Of a stretch of 64,000 nt of DNA, positions 1 through 6,794 are shown piece after piece; the stretch's first letter is position 1; every line of letters starts with the position of its first letter. Source of the stretch: Mesorhizobium sp. B2-3-12 (GTDB taxonomy: Bacteria; Pseudomonadota; Alphaproteobacteria; Rhizobiales; Rhizobiaceae); the NCBI RefSeq assembly GCF_006442205.1, contig NZ_VFVR01000006.1, positions 186,001 through 250,000 of the forward strand, given 5' to 3'. The notes beneath the pieces were generated by a model that had not been told where the DNA came from, made no database searches, and saw only the letters and a list, made by a program, of their open reading frames with translations. Both the position numbers and the translations under genes were made by a program.

Positions 1-873
1 CCGTTCGTTGAAGAATTTGCGGCAATAAGCATTGGCCGTTGCGATGATGCGCTCGGCCGCCGCCGGGTGCGCTTCGAAATATCGCACTTTTTCGCCGAGA
101 TCGGCAAAGCCGGGGTCGAGCGCCACATAGTGGACACCAGCCTCGAGCTGGCTCTCGCCAAACCATGTCTCGTAGGTCGGCGGCGGCATCAGACAGAGCG
201 AGTTGGAATTCATGATCCATTTGAGGTTGGTCGCCACGTCATTGCCCTCCAACGAGACGATGTAGCGATAGCGCAGGTGCTGGCTGATGCTGAGGAAGGG
301 CTTGCTGTACTTGGCCGGCGCACTGCGCTTGTGCGAGCCGACGTCGCAGAACGGCAAGTCACGCGTGGCATCCAGGAACCGTGTCCTGATGGGATTGTTG
401 AGGTCGCCGCGCCAGACCACCGCCGGGCGTTTGTCGGCGAAGGCGACAGCGTCGACCGGCATGTGGTAGTGGCGGAACTTGTTGAACTTCATGATGACGG
501 CGTTGCGGTTGTCAGCGTGGATCGGCCGATCCTTGACGAGCGTCGGCAGCTTGGGCACGCCTTTGACGTCGCCGAACTTCAGGTCGACGAGCAATGACGG
601 ATCGAAGTAGCGGGCAAATTCCCTCAGGTCGTAATAGTACATGGTCGGTTCAAACGGTATCTTGTCGATGCGCACCGCATCCGGGCCCGGTGTAAAAGCG
701 TCCCGCAGCTTGTTGTAGTCATTCAGGCGACGGCGCACGGCCTCATCCGAGAGCCTGGCCTGTTCGAGGCGACCCGCCAACCGCCGTCGGAAGATCGCCT
801 GGGGTGCCATGTCGCGCACGACGTTGCGCGCATAGTAGAAAACCCTTGCCGTCGTTCGTTGTATGGTGGCCAT
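1..873 (-). CDS. GT90/CAP10-like glycosyltransferase, copy 1 (partial)
   Basis: The gene reads leftward off the window edge, so only the first 291 codons are visible and the C-terminus is missing. The product looks like a glycosyltransferase family 90 (CAP10, LPS-modifying) protein. The segment VVWRGDLNNPIRTRF and the later EGNDVATNLKWIMNS resemble the nucleotide-sugar-binding core of that family. The ATG is at 873-871 and the start MATIQRTTARVFYYARN matches the start of the neighbouring paralogue at 991-1962. The two proteins are identical at most positions by eye, so this is a tandem duplication. The likely role is adding a sugar to surface polysaccharide or LPS, but donor and acceptor cannot be read from the sequence. 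Confidence 0.8.
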   Translation of the reverse strand, partial: MATIQRTTARVFYYARNVVRDMAPQAIFRRRLAGRLEQARLSDEAVRRRLNDYNKLRDAFTPGPDAVRIDKIPFEPTMYYYDLREFARYFDPSLLVDLKFGDVKGVPKLPTLVKDRPIHADNRNAVIMKFNKFRHYHMPVDAVAFADKRPAVVWRGDLNNPIRTRFLDATRDLPFCDVGSHKRSAPAKYSKPFLSISQHLRYRYIVSLEGNDVATNLKWIMNSNSLCLMPPPTYETWFGESQLEAGVHYVALDPGFADLGEKVRYFEAHPAAAERIIATANAYCRKFFNER

Positions 874-990
874 CGTTCCCCTGCCCAAAACAAGCGCCGC
901 TGAACGGACAACAGCGGGATGGTTCCCGCGGCATGGTTGCGCGCCATTGGGCCACGCATTCCGGCAGTGTCCGAACGGCGCGCCCCGCAC

Positions 991-1962
991 CTAGCCCGTT
1001 ATATAGCGCCACACCTCGGGATCAGGTTTGATCTGGCCCGAGAGCACGAAGTATTTATACAGCACCAGCAGGGAGATCGCCTGTTCGGTCCGCTCGTCGT
1101 CGAACGTCCGACAATAGGCGTTCGCGGCCGCGATGATGCGCTCCGCACTCCCTGGATTCCGCTCGAAATAGGCCACATGGTCCGCGATGTCCGAGAAATT
1201 CGCTTCGAGCGGCACATAGTGGACATTGGCTTCGAGCTGCCGTTCCGCGAACCAGGTCTCGTAAGTTGGGGGCGGCATCATGCAAAGCGACTTCGAATTC
1301 ATGATCCATTTGAGATTGGTCGCCACGTCATTGCCCTCGAGCGAGACGATGTAACGGTAGCGCTGGTGCTGGCGGATGCTGAGAAAAGGCTTGGCGTATT
1401 CCGCCGGGGCGTTCGGCTTGTGCGAGCCTGCGTCACAGAACGGCAGGTCGCGCACGGCCTCGATGAATCTTGTCCTGATCGGATTGTTGAGATCGCCGCG
1501 CCAGACCACGGTCGGCAGCTTGTCGGCGAACGAGAGGGCATCAGCCGGCATCTGGAAGTGACGAAACTTGTCGAGCTTCATGATGACCGCGTTCTGGTCG
1601 CCCTCGCGGATTGGCCGGTCCTTGACGATCGTGGGCACCTTCGGCACGTTCGCGACGTCGCCGAACTCCAGGTCGATGATCAATCCGGGATCGAAGTAGC
1701 GGGCGAATTCCTTCAGGTCGTAATAGTACATGGTCGGCGTGAAAGGCAGCTTGCTGATGCGCTTGGCATTGGCGCTAGGCGCGAAGCCGTCTTGCAGCTT
1801 GTTGTAGTAATTCAGCCTGCGGCGCGCCGCCTCGCCGGAAAGCCTGGCGCTTTCGAGACGGCCAGCCAGCTTGGCGCGAAACAGAACTTGCGGGGCGATA
1901 TCGCGCGCGACGTTTCTCGCATAGTAGAAAACTCTTGCTGCGGTCCGCGAAATGGTGGCCAT
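991..1962 (-). CDS. GT90/CAP10-like glycosyltransferase, copy 2
   Basis: A complete 323-residue protein of the GT90/CAP10 type, which in bacteria is associated with LPS or capsule modification. Visible core segments are the tyrosine-rich TMYYYDLKEFARYFDP near residue 77, TVVWRGDLNN near 150, and SLEGNDVATNLKWIMNSKS near 205-225. A PPPTYETWF block follows. No signal peptide is evident, suggesting action on the cytoplasmic side. It lies 117 bp upstream of the paralogue at 1-873 on the same strand, and the pair may be co-transcribed. The start MATISRTAARVFYYARN is shared with the paralogue, which supports the chosen ATG. The exact sugar specificity is unknown. Confidence 0.82.
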   Translation of the reverse strand: MATISRTAARVFYYARNVARDIAPQVLFRAKLAGRLESARLSGEAARRRLNYYNKLQDGFAPSANAKRISKLPFTPTMYYYDLKEFARYFDPGLIIDLEFGDVANVPKVPTIVKDRPIREGDQNAVIMKLDKFRHFQMPADALSFADKLPTVVWRGDLNNPIRTRFIEAVRDLPFCDAGSHKPNAPAEYAKPFLSIRQHQRYRYIVSLEGNDVATNLKWIMNSKSLCMMPPPTYETWFAERQLEANVHYVPLEANFSDIADHVAYFERNPGSAERIIAAANAYCRTFDDERTEQAISLLVLYKYFVLSGQIKPDPEVWRYITG

Positions 1963-2162
1963 CGGTCACTTGATCAAAAACAGAAAGCAGATCTCAATTC
2001 ATTGCCGCCCCGCCTGTCCTACATCATTGTGGCGCCCATCTGGCAAGCCCCGCATCTCTTCGACGGCCGGCATTCACGCATTGTCGCTTCGGCTGTTGTG
2101 TTTGACGGCTAATGCTCCTAGGCAGGTCTCAGGGCCGCAAGGCAATGACAAAAGGAGCCGAT

Positions 2163-2309
2163 ATGGCGCGAGCACCAAACTACGATCAGGAACGCAAGGA
2201 GCGCGACCGCCAGAAAGCGGCCAAGAAGGCTGAAAAGCTGGCCGCCAAGGTTGCCGCGCGCGAACGTACGAAGCCCGAGGCTGAAACCGAGACCGAAACC
2301 GAGGAGTAA
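2163..2309 (+). CDS. small highly charged hypothetical protein
   Basis: A 48-residue protein made almost only of charged and alanine residues. It begins MARAPNYDQERKERDRQKAA and ends with an acidic ETETETEE run. The start is set by AAAGGAG at 2150-2156, six bases before the ATG. An upstream in-frame ATG at 2112 lacks such a site. It looks like a single charged helix. I recognise the general type as a small conserved rhizobial protein but know no function for it. A strong hairpin follows immediately. Confidence 0.65.
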   Translation: MARAPNYDQERKERDRQKAAKKAEKLAAKVAARERTKPEAETETETEE

Positions 2310-2316
2310 CGGCATG

Positions 2317-2336
2317 CGGCCCGCGAATGCGGGCCG
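2317..2336 (+). terminator. stem-loop after small ORF
   Basis: A perfect 8-bp stem CGGCCCGC / GCGGGCCG encloses a GAAT loop, starting 7 bases after the stop codon at 2309. No U-tract follows, so it is either a non-canonical terminator or an mRNA-stabilising hairpin. Confidence 0.5.
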
Positions 2337-2380
2337 TACCGCGAATCCAAATTGGCCAGCCCCAAATTGCCCGGCTTATG

Positions 2381-2641
2381 TCAGGCTGGCGCCTTGTCGC
2401 TGATGAAAACATCCACCTCCCTCGCCGCGGCGATGAAAGCGCGTCGGGCATTCATCGCCGGCTTGTCGCCGGCAAGCGCGTCGTGGCAAGCCTGCAGCGC
2501 CGCGCGATGCTTGGCGCTGCGCTTGCCGGGCCAGTTGTTGAGGAGGTAGTCGGAAGCCTCCCTTGCCGTACGCAAGAGCTGAGTGCTTCCCGCCGTGACG
2601 GATTTGACGGTCACGGGTGTTTCAAACCGGTTGTTTTCCAT
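2381..2641 (-). CDS. DUF982 family protein
   Basis: An 86-residue protein matching DUF982, a family expanded in Rhizobiales. The central pattern REASDYLLNNWPGKRSAKHR followed by ALQACHDALAG and a C-terminal ARRAFIAAAREVDVF is characteristic. Family members are small soluble proteins of unknown function. The gene stands alone, downstream of the GntR regulator on the same strand with a 93-bp gap, and nothing in the context assigns a role. The ATG at 2641-2639 is the only sensible start. Confidence 0.75.
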   Translation of the reverse strand: MENNRFETPVTVKSVTAGSTQLLRTAREASDYLLNNWPGKRSAKHRAALQACHDALAGDKPAMNARRAFIAAAREVDVFISDKAPA

Positions 2642-2734
2642 CGCCGCTCTTACGCCATCGGCTTGCTTGAAGCGAGGCCCAAAGTGCGCCTCGCCTCAGA
2701 CGCCGCCTGTTTTTCCAACCAGCGCCCCGCCACG

Positions 2735-3400
2735 CTAGGCGGCGACGACGGCAAATCCCCTGGCGCGAAGGCCACGTCGGTCGTTGGCGAGCGACGTCAC
2801 CAATCGGTCGCGGCTGCCGACGATATGGGCCGACAGCAGCCGCGCGGCTTCATCACCCTCACCAAGGCGCGTGGCGGCAAGGATGGCGCGATGTTCCAGC
2901 CAGGCACGGCCAAGGGCCGTTTCGTCACGCACCTCCAGCCAGCGCGCGCGCGACAGGCGCGTCATGGCATCACGAACCGCCCGGAACAGGAATTCATTGC
3001 CGGAGAGGCGCGCCAACTCGATGTGGAAATCCATGCCGACACGATGCCATTCCTCCCGCGCGGTGTTTTCGTCGCAGGAATCGAGCATCGCCTCGATGAC
3101 ATCGATGGCACCCTTCTCGGCTTGCTTGCATGTCAGCCGCAGCGCCGCGACCTCGACCGCTTCGCGATAGACGGCGATCTGCTCGAGTTCGGCGAGGTTG
3201 ATGGGCGACACCGTCCAGCCGCGCCCGTCCCTGCCGACTAGCCCCTCGGTCTCCAGCCGCAGCAGTGCCGCCCTGACCGGCGTGCGTGAGGCGCCGAACT
3301 GGCCTTCGATCCAGCGTTCGGTCAGTTTTTCGCCGGGACCGATCTCGAGGCCCAGGATCATCTCGCGAAGCTGCCGTTCGACATTCTGCATCTGCGACAT
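2735..3400 (-). CDS. GntR-family (FCD) transcriptional regulator
   Basis: The 221-residue protein has an N-terminal winged helix-turn-helix of the GntR type. GEKLTERWIEGQFGASRTPVR is the recognition region and LLRLETEGLVGRDGRGW the wing. A C-terminal helical FCD effector-binding domain follows, with VYREAVEVAAL, FHIELARLSGN and HRAILAATRLG. FCD regulators usually bind organic-acid-type ligands. I prefer the ATG at 3400 because AAGGA sits just upstream; an in-frame ATG at 3424 would add eight residues. The gene is divergent from the MFS transporter at 3516, and the gap carries GATACC/GGTATC repeats that are probably its operator. It likely represses both itself and the transporter. Confidence 0.88.
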   Translation of the reverse strand: MSQMQNVERQLREMILGLEIGPGEKLTERWIEGQFGASRTPVRAALLRLETEGLVGRDGRGWTVSPINLAELEQIAVYREAVEVAALRLTCKQAEKGAIDVIEAMLDSCDENTAREEWHRVGMDFHIELARLSGNEFLFRAVRDAMTRLSRARWLEVRDETALGRAWLEHRAILAATRLGEGDEAARLLSAHIVGSRDRLVTSLANDRRGLRARGFAVVAA

Positions 3401-3453
3401 CACGCATCCTTTTCGAAGCCGCATTGACAGCGGCCGGCTTGAAGTTCATGACG

Positions 3454-3502
3454 GATACCAGTTTGGTATCCCAAAATGGTATCGGCGACAAGCACCGATA
3501 CC
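3454..3502. promoter_or_regulatory. putative GntR operator cluster
   Basis: A perfect inverted repeat GATACC-AGTTT-GGTATC lies at 3454-3470. A further GGTATC half-site is at 3478-3483 and a GATACC at 3497-3502, just before the MFS start. Four copies of one 6-mer in 49 bp between divergent regulator and transporter genes indicates a multi-site operator. Confidence 0.7.
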
Positions 3503-3515
3503 GGGCAGGCAGGAC

Positions 3516-4769
3516 ATGGCACAGGAAGACACAGGGCAAGGCGGCTACAACATCCATTGGCGTCGCAATCTCGCCGTCTGTTTCGCGGGTTCGTTCAGCA
3601 CGCTCATCGCCATGACACTGCTCCTGCCCTTCCTGCCGCTCTATGTCGAACAGCTCGGCGCACAGGGCCATGCGGCCATCGTACAGTGGTCGGGTATCGC
3701 CTATGGCGCCACCTTCTTCGCCGCCGCGATGGTCGCGCCGCTGTGGGGACGCCTGGGCGACCGCTACGGACGCAAGGTGATGCTGGTGCGCGCCTCCTTC
3801 GGCATGGCGATCTGCATGTCGCTGACGGGCATGGTCGAGACCGTCTGGCAGTTGGTGCTGCTGCGGCTGCTGATCGGCTTTGCCGGCGGCTATTCCTCCG
3901 GCTCGACCATACTGGTGGCCATGCAGACGCCGAAGGAGCGCTCCGGCTGGGCGCTCGGGGTCCTGTCGGCGGGCATTACGGCGGGCTCGCTGGTCGGCCC
4001 CCTGCTCGGCGGCGCGCTGCCGCCGGTGATCGGCATTCGCGCCACCTTTCTGTTGTCTGGCGGGGTGATCTTCCTCGCCTTCCTGGCGACGACCTTCCTC
4101 ATCAAGGAGAACCCGCGCCCGCAAGCAGCCAGGACGGCCTCAACGGCGAAGCCGAAGAGCGGCTGGTCGCAGATTCCCGACAAGCGCCCTGTCGTGGCCA
4201 TGCTGGTGACGGGGATGCTCCTCGCCTTCGCCACAATGTCGATCGAGCCGATCATCACCGTCTATGTGCAGCAGCTGATCGAGGACCAGAGCCGGGTGAC
4301 GCTCGTCGCCGGCGTGGTGATGTCGGCGGCCGCGCTGGGCACCATCCTGTCGGCGTCCTGGCTCGGCAAGCTCGCGGACCGGGTCGGGCACTGGAATGTT
4401 GTCGTGGGAGCCTTGGCCGCCTCGGCACTGCTGCTCATCCCCCAGGCTTTTGTGACCGATAGCTGGCAGCTTATCGGCCTGCGTTTCCTGATGGGCCTGG
4501 CCTTGGGCGGCCTGCTGCCTTGCATCACCAGCGTCATCAGGCACAACATCCCCGACGGCGTCGGCGGCAACGTGCTTGGCCTGGCGATCTCGGCGCAATA
4601 TGTCGGGCAGGTCGCGGGGCCGTTGTCCGGCGGTTTTGTCGGCGGCCATTTCGGCATGCCGGCGGTGTTTCTCGGCACGTCGGTGCTGATGGCGGGCGGC
4701 GCGGTCTACAACTGGATTGTCCAGTCGCGGCGGACACGGCATATGGCGCTGGAAGCGGGCAAGCCTTGA
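3516..4769 (+). CDS. MFS efflux transporter (DHA1/TetA type)
   Basis: A 417-residue inner-membrane protein with about 12 hydrophobic segments. The major-facilitator signature PLWGRLGDRYGRKVML follows the second segment, and a related ASWLGKLADRVGH occurs in the second half. Length and motifs fit the 12-TM drug:H+ antiporter group (TetA/multidrug type), so it probably exports a small toxic compound. The start ATG at 3516 was chosen because longer in-frame extensions run back through the operator region and into the divergent regulator. The product begins MAQEDTGQGGYNIHWRRN. It is probably controlled by the adjacent GntR regulator. The DUF423 gene starts 28 bp downstream and may share the transcript. 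Confidence 0.87.
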   Translation: MAQEDTGQGGYNIHWRRNLAVCFAGSFSTLIAMTLLLPFLPLYVEQLGAQGHAAIVQWSGIAYGATFFAAAMVAPLWGRLGDRYGRKVMLVRASFGMAICMSLTGMVETVWQLVLLRLLIGFAGGYSSGSTILVAMQTPKERSGWALGVLSAGITAGSLVGPLLGGALPPVIGIRATFLLSGGVIFLAFLATTFLIKENPRPQAARTASTAKPKSGWSQIPDKRPVVAMLVTGMLLAFATMSIEPIITVYVQQLIEDQSRVTLVAGVVMSAAALGTILSASWLGKLADRVGHWNVVVGALAASALLLIPQAFVTDSWQLIGLRFLMGLALGGLLPCITSVIRHNIPDGVGGNVLGLAISAQYVGQVAGPLSGGFVGGHFGMPAVFLGTSVLMAGGAVYNWIVQSRRTRHMALEAGKP

Positions 4770-4797
4770 GGCTTGACTGACCTACCAAGGAAGGAAC

Positions 4798-5172
4798 ATG
4801 CCTATCATGAACCTCGCTGATACAAACGGCAGCCGCCTCCTCGTGCTAGCCGGCGGTCTCGTCGGCGCGGCGGGCGTGGCGCTTTCTGCGGCGGCCGCGC
4901 ATCGCGGCGGCGCTTTCACCGGCACGGCCGCGTCGTTCCTCCTGATGCATGCACCGGTGTTTCTCGCCATTGGCCTTGCCGGTGCAAACCGCTGGCTGCG
5001 CATCGCAAGCCTGATTCTGCTCGCCGGGCTGCTGCTCTTCGCGGGCGATCTCCTCGCCCGCGATTTCTGGGGATCACGACTGTTTCCGATGTCGGCGCCA
5101 ATCGGCGGCACCCTGCTCATCGCAGGCTGGCTGGCGATAGCAATCTCCGCTATTGCGCATCCACGCGCCTAA
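4798..5172 (+). CDS. DUF423 family membrane protein
   Basis: A 124-residue integral membrane protein with four hydrophobic segments. It matches the DUF423 (YgdD-like) family: an N-terminal AGGLVGAAGVALSAAAAH helix, a central LLMHAPVFLAIGLAG segment, and a C-terminal PIGGTLLIAGWLAIA. The family's function is unknown. AAGGAAGG at 4788-4795 supports the ATG at 4798. It lies 28 bp after the MFS transporter on the same strand and may be the last gene of that transcript. It ends 13 bp before the convergent micro-protein gene at 5186-5335. Confidence 0.8.
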   Translation: MPIMNLADTNGSRLLVLAGGLVGAAGVALSAAAAHRGGAFTGTAASFLLMHAPVFLAIGLAGANRWLRIASLILLAGLLLFAGDLLARDFWGSRLFPMSAPIGGTLLIAGWLAIAISAIAHPRA

Positions 5173-5185
5173 ACGCCCGGAAGGC

Positions 5186-5335
5186 TCAATCCTGGCGGCG
5201 TTCCGAACGGACCCAAAGGACGCGGCTGCGTGCGGCGGGTTTTGTCCGGCGCCGCGCCTCCGGCCGCTCGGTGGCCGGCGCGATGCCCCAATAGTTGCGA
5301 TAGATGTCCTCGAACAGATGGTTGATGGGATGCAT
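5186..5335 (-). CDS. micro-protein MHPxNxLFxDIYRN, copy 2 (49 aa)
   Basis: This short reading frame encodes 49 residues beginning MHPINHLFEDIYRNYWGIAP and ending with an arginine-rich tail. The ATG at 5335-5333 is preceded by GAAGGAG. The first 20 residues closely match the product of the next upstream frame at 5393-5536, so the two are paralogues in tandem. A perfect 14-bp palindrome lies between them at 5353-5366, 17 bp upstream of this ATG. It matches the operators in front of the divergent LacI regulator. I do not recognise the family. An amphipathic aromatic N-terminal helix with a basic tail is what can be seen. Confidence 0.6.
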   Translation of the reverse strand: MHPINHLFEDIYRNYWGIAPATERPEARRRTKPAARSRVLWVRSERRQD

Positions 5336-5352
5336 GACTCATGCTCCTTCTC

Positions 5353-5366
5353 TTGAATCGATTCAA
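5353..5366. promoter_or_regulatory. LacI-type operator palindrome 1
   Basis: The perfect palindrome TTGAATCGATTCAA sits between the two micro-protein genes. It matches the 14-mers at 5578-5591 and 5627-5640 except for one A/G change in each. The central CG dyad is typical of LacI-family operators. Confidence 0.72.
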
Positions 5367-5392
5367 TAAAACGCGCGAAAAGAGCCGACTGA

Positions 5393-5536
5393 TCAGCTCC
5401 GCTTGCGCTCCACCAGAAAGCGGAGGTCGCGAATCCATGGACCCGCCTCACCACGCCCTCTCGCTTTGTTGGCGAACGGCCCGATGTTCCAGACGTTGCG
5501 ATAGATGTCATCGAACAGATAGTTGACGGGATGCAT
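5393..5536 (-). CDS. micro-protein MHPxNxLFxDIYRN, copy 1 (47 aa)
   Basis: A 47-residue frame starting MHPVNYLFDDIYRNVWNIGP and ending RDLRFLVERKRS. The ATG at 5536-5534 has a strong AAAAGGAGGAGC ribosome-binding site. It is the first gene leftward of the divergent LacI-type regulator, and two operator palindromes lie in the 162-bp gap. The aromatic N-terminal half is shared with the second copy at 5186-5335, while the C-terminal halves diverge. Conservation between copies, good ribosome sites and operator placement make both likely real genes. The function is unknown. Confidence 0.62.
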   Translation of the reverse strand: MHPVNYLFDDIYRNVWNIGPFANKARGRGEAGPWIRDLRFLVERKRS

Positions 5537-5577
5537 GGCGGCTCCTCCTTTTGATCAATCAGCAGCACAAATACGAA

Positions 5578-5591
5578 TTGGATCGATTCAA
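5578..5591. promoter_or_regulatory. LacI-type operator palindrome 2
   Basis: TTGGATCGATTCAA is a 14-bp near-perfect palindrome in the divergent promoter region between the micro-protein gene and the LacI regulator. It is 42 bp upstream of the micro-protein ATG. Confidence 0.75.
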
Positions 5592-5626
5592 ATATAAAGC
5601 TAGTACCATCGCCGGTCAAGCAAAAT

Positions 5627-5640
5627 TTGAATCGATCCAA
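5627..5640. promoter_or_regulatory. LacI-type operator palindrome 3
   Basis: TTGAATCGATCCAA is the inverted counterpart of the site at 5578-5591, with centres 49 bp apart. It lies close upstream of the LacI-type gene, where it could autoregulate. The spacing would suit a short repression loop. Confidence 0.75.
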
Positions 5641-5698
5641 CGAAAGTGCTAGATGCGGCCCGGGAACGTGCTACATGCATGTCAGGAGGCACGCGCAA

Positions 5699-6775
5699 AT
5701 GGCGTCACTCACCGCAGGCAATCGACGACCTGTCCGGCTGGCCGACATCGCCAAGGCCGCCGGTGTTTCGCACGGCACGGCCTCCAATGTCTTCAGCCGC
5801 CCCGAGATCGTGCGCGAGGAAGTCCGCGAACGGGTTCGCGCGGCCGCCGAGGCCATGGGTTATGGCGGGCCCGATCCAAAGGGCCGGCTGCTGCGGGCCG
5901 GCAAGGTCAACGCCATCGGCGTTGCCACCGCCGAGCCCCTCTCCTATTTCTTCGAGGATCCGTTCGCGCGCGTCATGATGGCGGGCATCTCGCGGGCCTG
6001 CGATGCGACGGGAGCCGGGATCTCCCTGGTCTCGGCCGCCAACAACGAGCAGCTTGCCTGGAACATCCAAAGCGCGCTGGTCGACGGCTTCATCGTCTTC
6101 TGCATCGAAGGCGGCTCGCGCCTGGTGGAGTTGGCACGGGAGCGCAGACTGCCCTTTGTCGCGCTCGACCTCGACTCCGAGGACGGCTCGGTCGCGGCGA
6201 TCGGCGTCGACAACATCGCCGGCGCCGGCAGGGCGGCGCGCCATCTCACCGATCTCGGACATCGTCGATTCGCTGTTCTGGCCCTGCCTTTCGCAGACGG
6301 CAGAACAGGTCTCGTGTCAGCCGAGCAGATTCGGGTCGCGGCCTATGCGGGAACCCGCGACCGCCTCACCGGCTATCTCCAGGAGCTTTCCAGGGTGGGC
6401 GTGGAGGCATCCAAAGTGCCCGTCTATGAAACCGCCAACGACGTCGCCAGCACGAAGGCTGGGCTCGAAACCATCTTTGCCGCCGACGCGCCGCCGACCG
6501 CCATCCTGGCCATGTCGGACAGGATGGCCCTGGTGGCGCTCGAATGGCTGAACGCACGCGGGCTCAACGTGCCCAACGATGTTTCGGTGGTCGGGTTCGA
6601 CGGTGTTCCCGAAGCAGCGGTGTCCGAGCCGCCTTTGACCACGATCGCCCAGCCGATCGCCGAGATGGGCCGCCTCGCAGTCAAGGCGATTCTGGAGAGC
6701 GACGGGCCGGTCAGCCGGCACCAACTGGCGGTCGAACTGATCGTGCGGGCCTCGTCGGCCCCTCCCCGCGGCTGA
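5699..6775 (+). CDS. LacI-family transcriptional regulator
   Basis: A 358-residue LacI/GalR regulator. The N-terminal helix-turn-helix is VRLADIAKAAGVSHGTASNV, followed by the hinge region FSRPEIVREEVRERV. A periplasmic-binding-protein-like sugar-sensing domain follows, with the family pattern AILAMSDRMALVAL near residue 265 and VPNDVSVVGFDGVPEA near 290. AGGAGG at 5684-5689 lies nine bases before the ATG at 5699 and decides the start; in-frame upstream codons lack such a site. Three matching operators lie within 350 bp upstream. Its only obvious local targets are itself and the two micro-protein genes. It ends 19 bp from the convergent opgC-like gene. The ligand is unknown. Confidence 0.9.
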   Translation: MASLTAGNRRPVRLADIAKAAGVSHGTASNVFSRPEIVREEVRERVRAAAEAMGYGGPDPKGRLLRAGKVNAIGVATAEPLSYFFEDPFARVMMAGISRACDATGAGISLVSAANNEQLAWNIQSALVDGFIVFCIEGGSRLVELARERRLPFVALDLDSEDGSVAAIGVDNIAGAGRAARHLTDLGHRRFAVLALPFADGRTGLVSAEQIRVAAYAGTRDRLTGYLQELSRVGVEASKVPVYETANDVASTKAGLETIFAADAPPTAILAMSDRMALVALEWLNARGLNVPNDVSVVGFDGVPEAAVSEPPLTTIAQPIAEMGRLAVKAILESDGPVSRHQLAVELIVRASSAPPRG

Positions 6776-6794
6776 ACCGCGCGGCCCCGAACCG

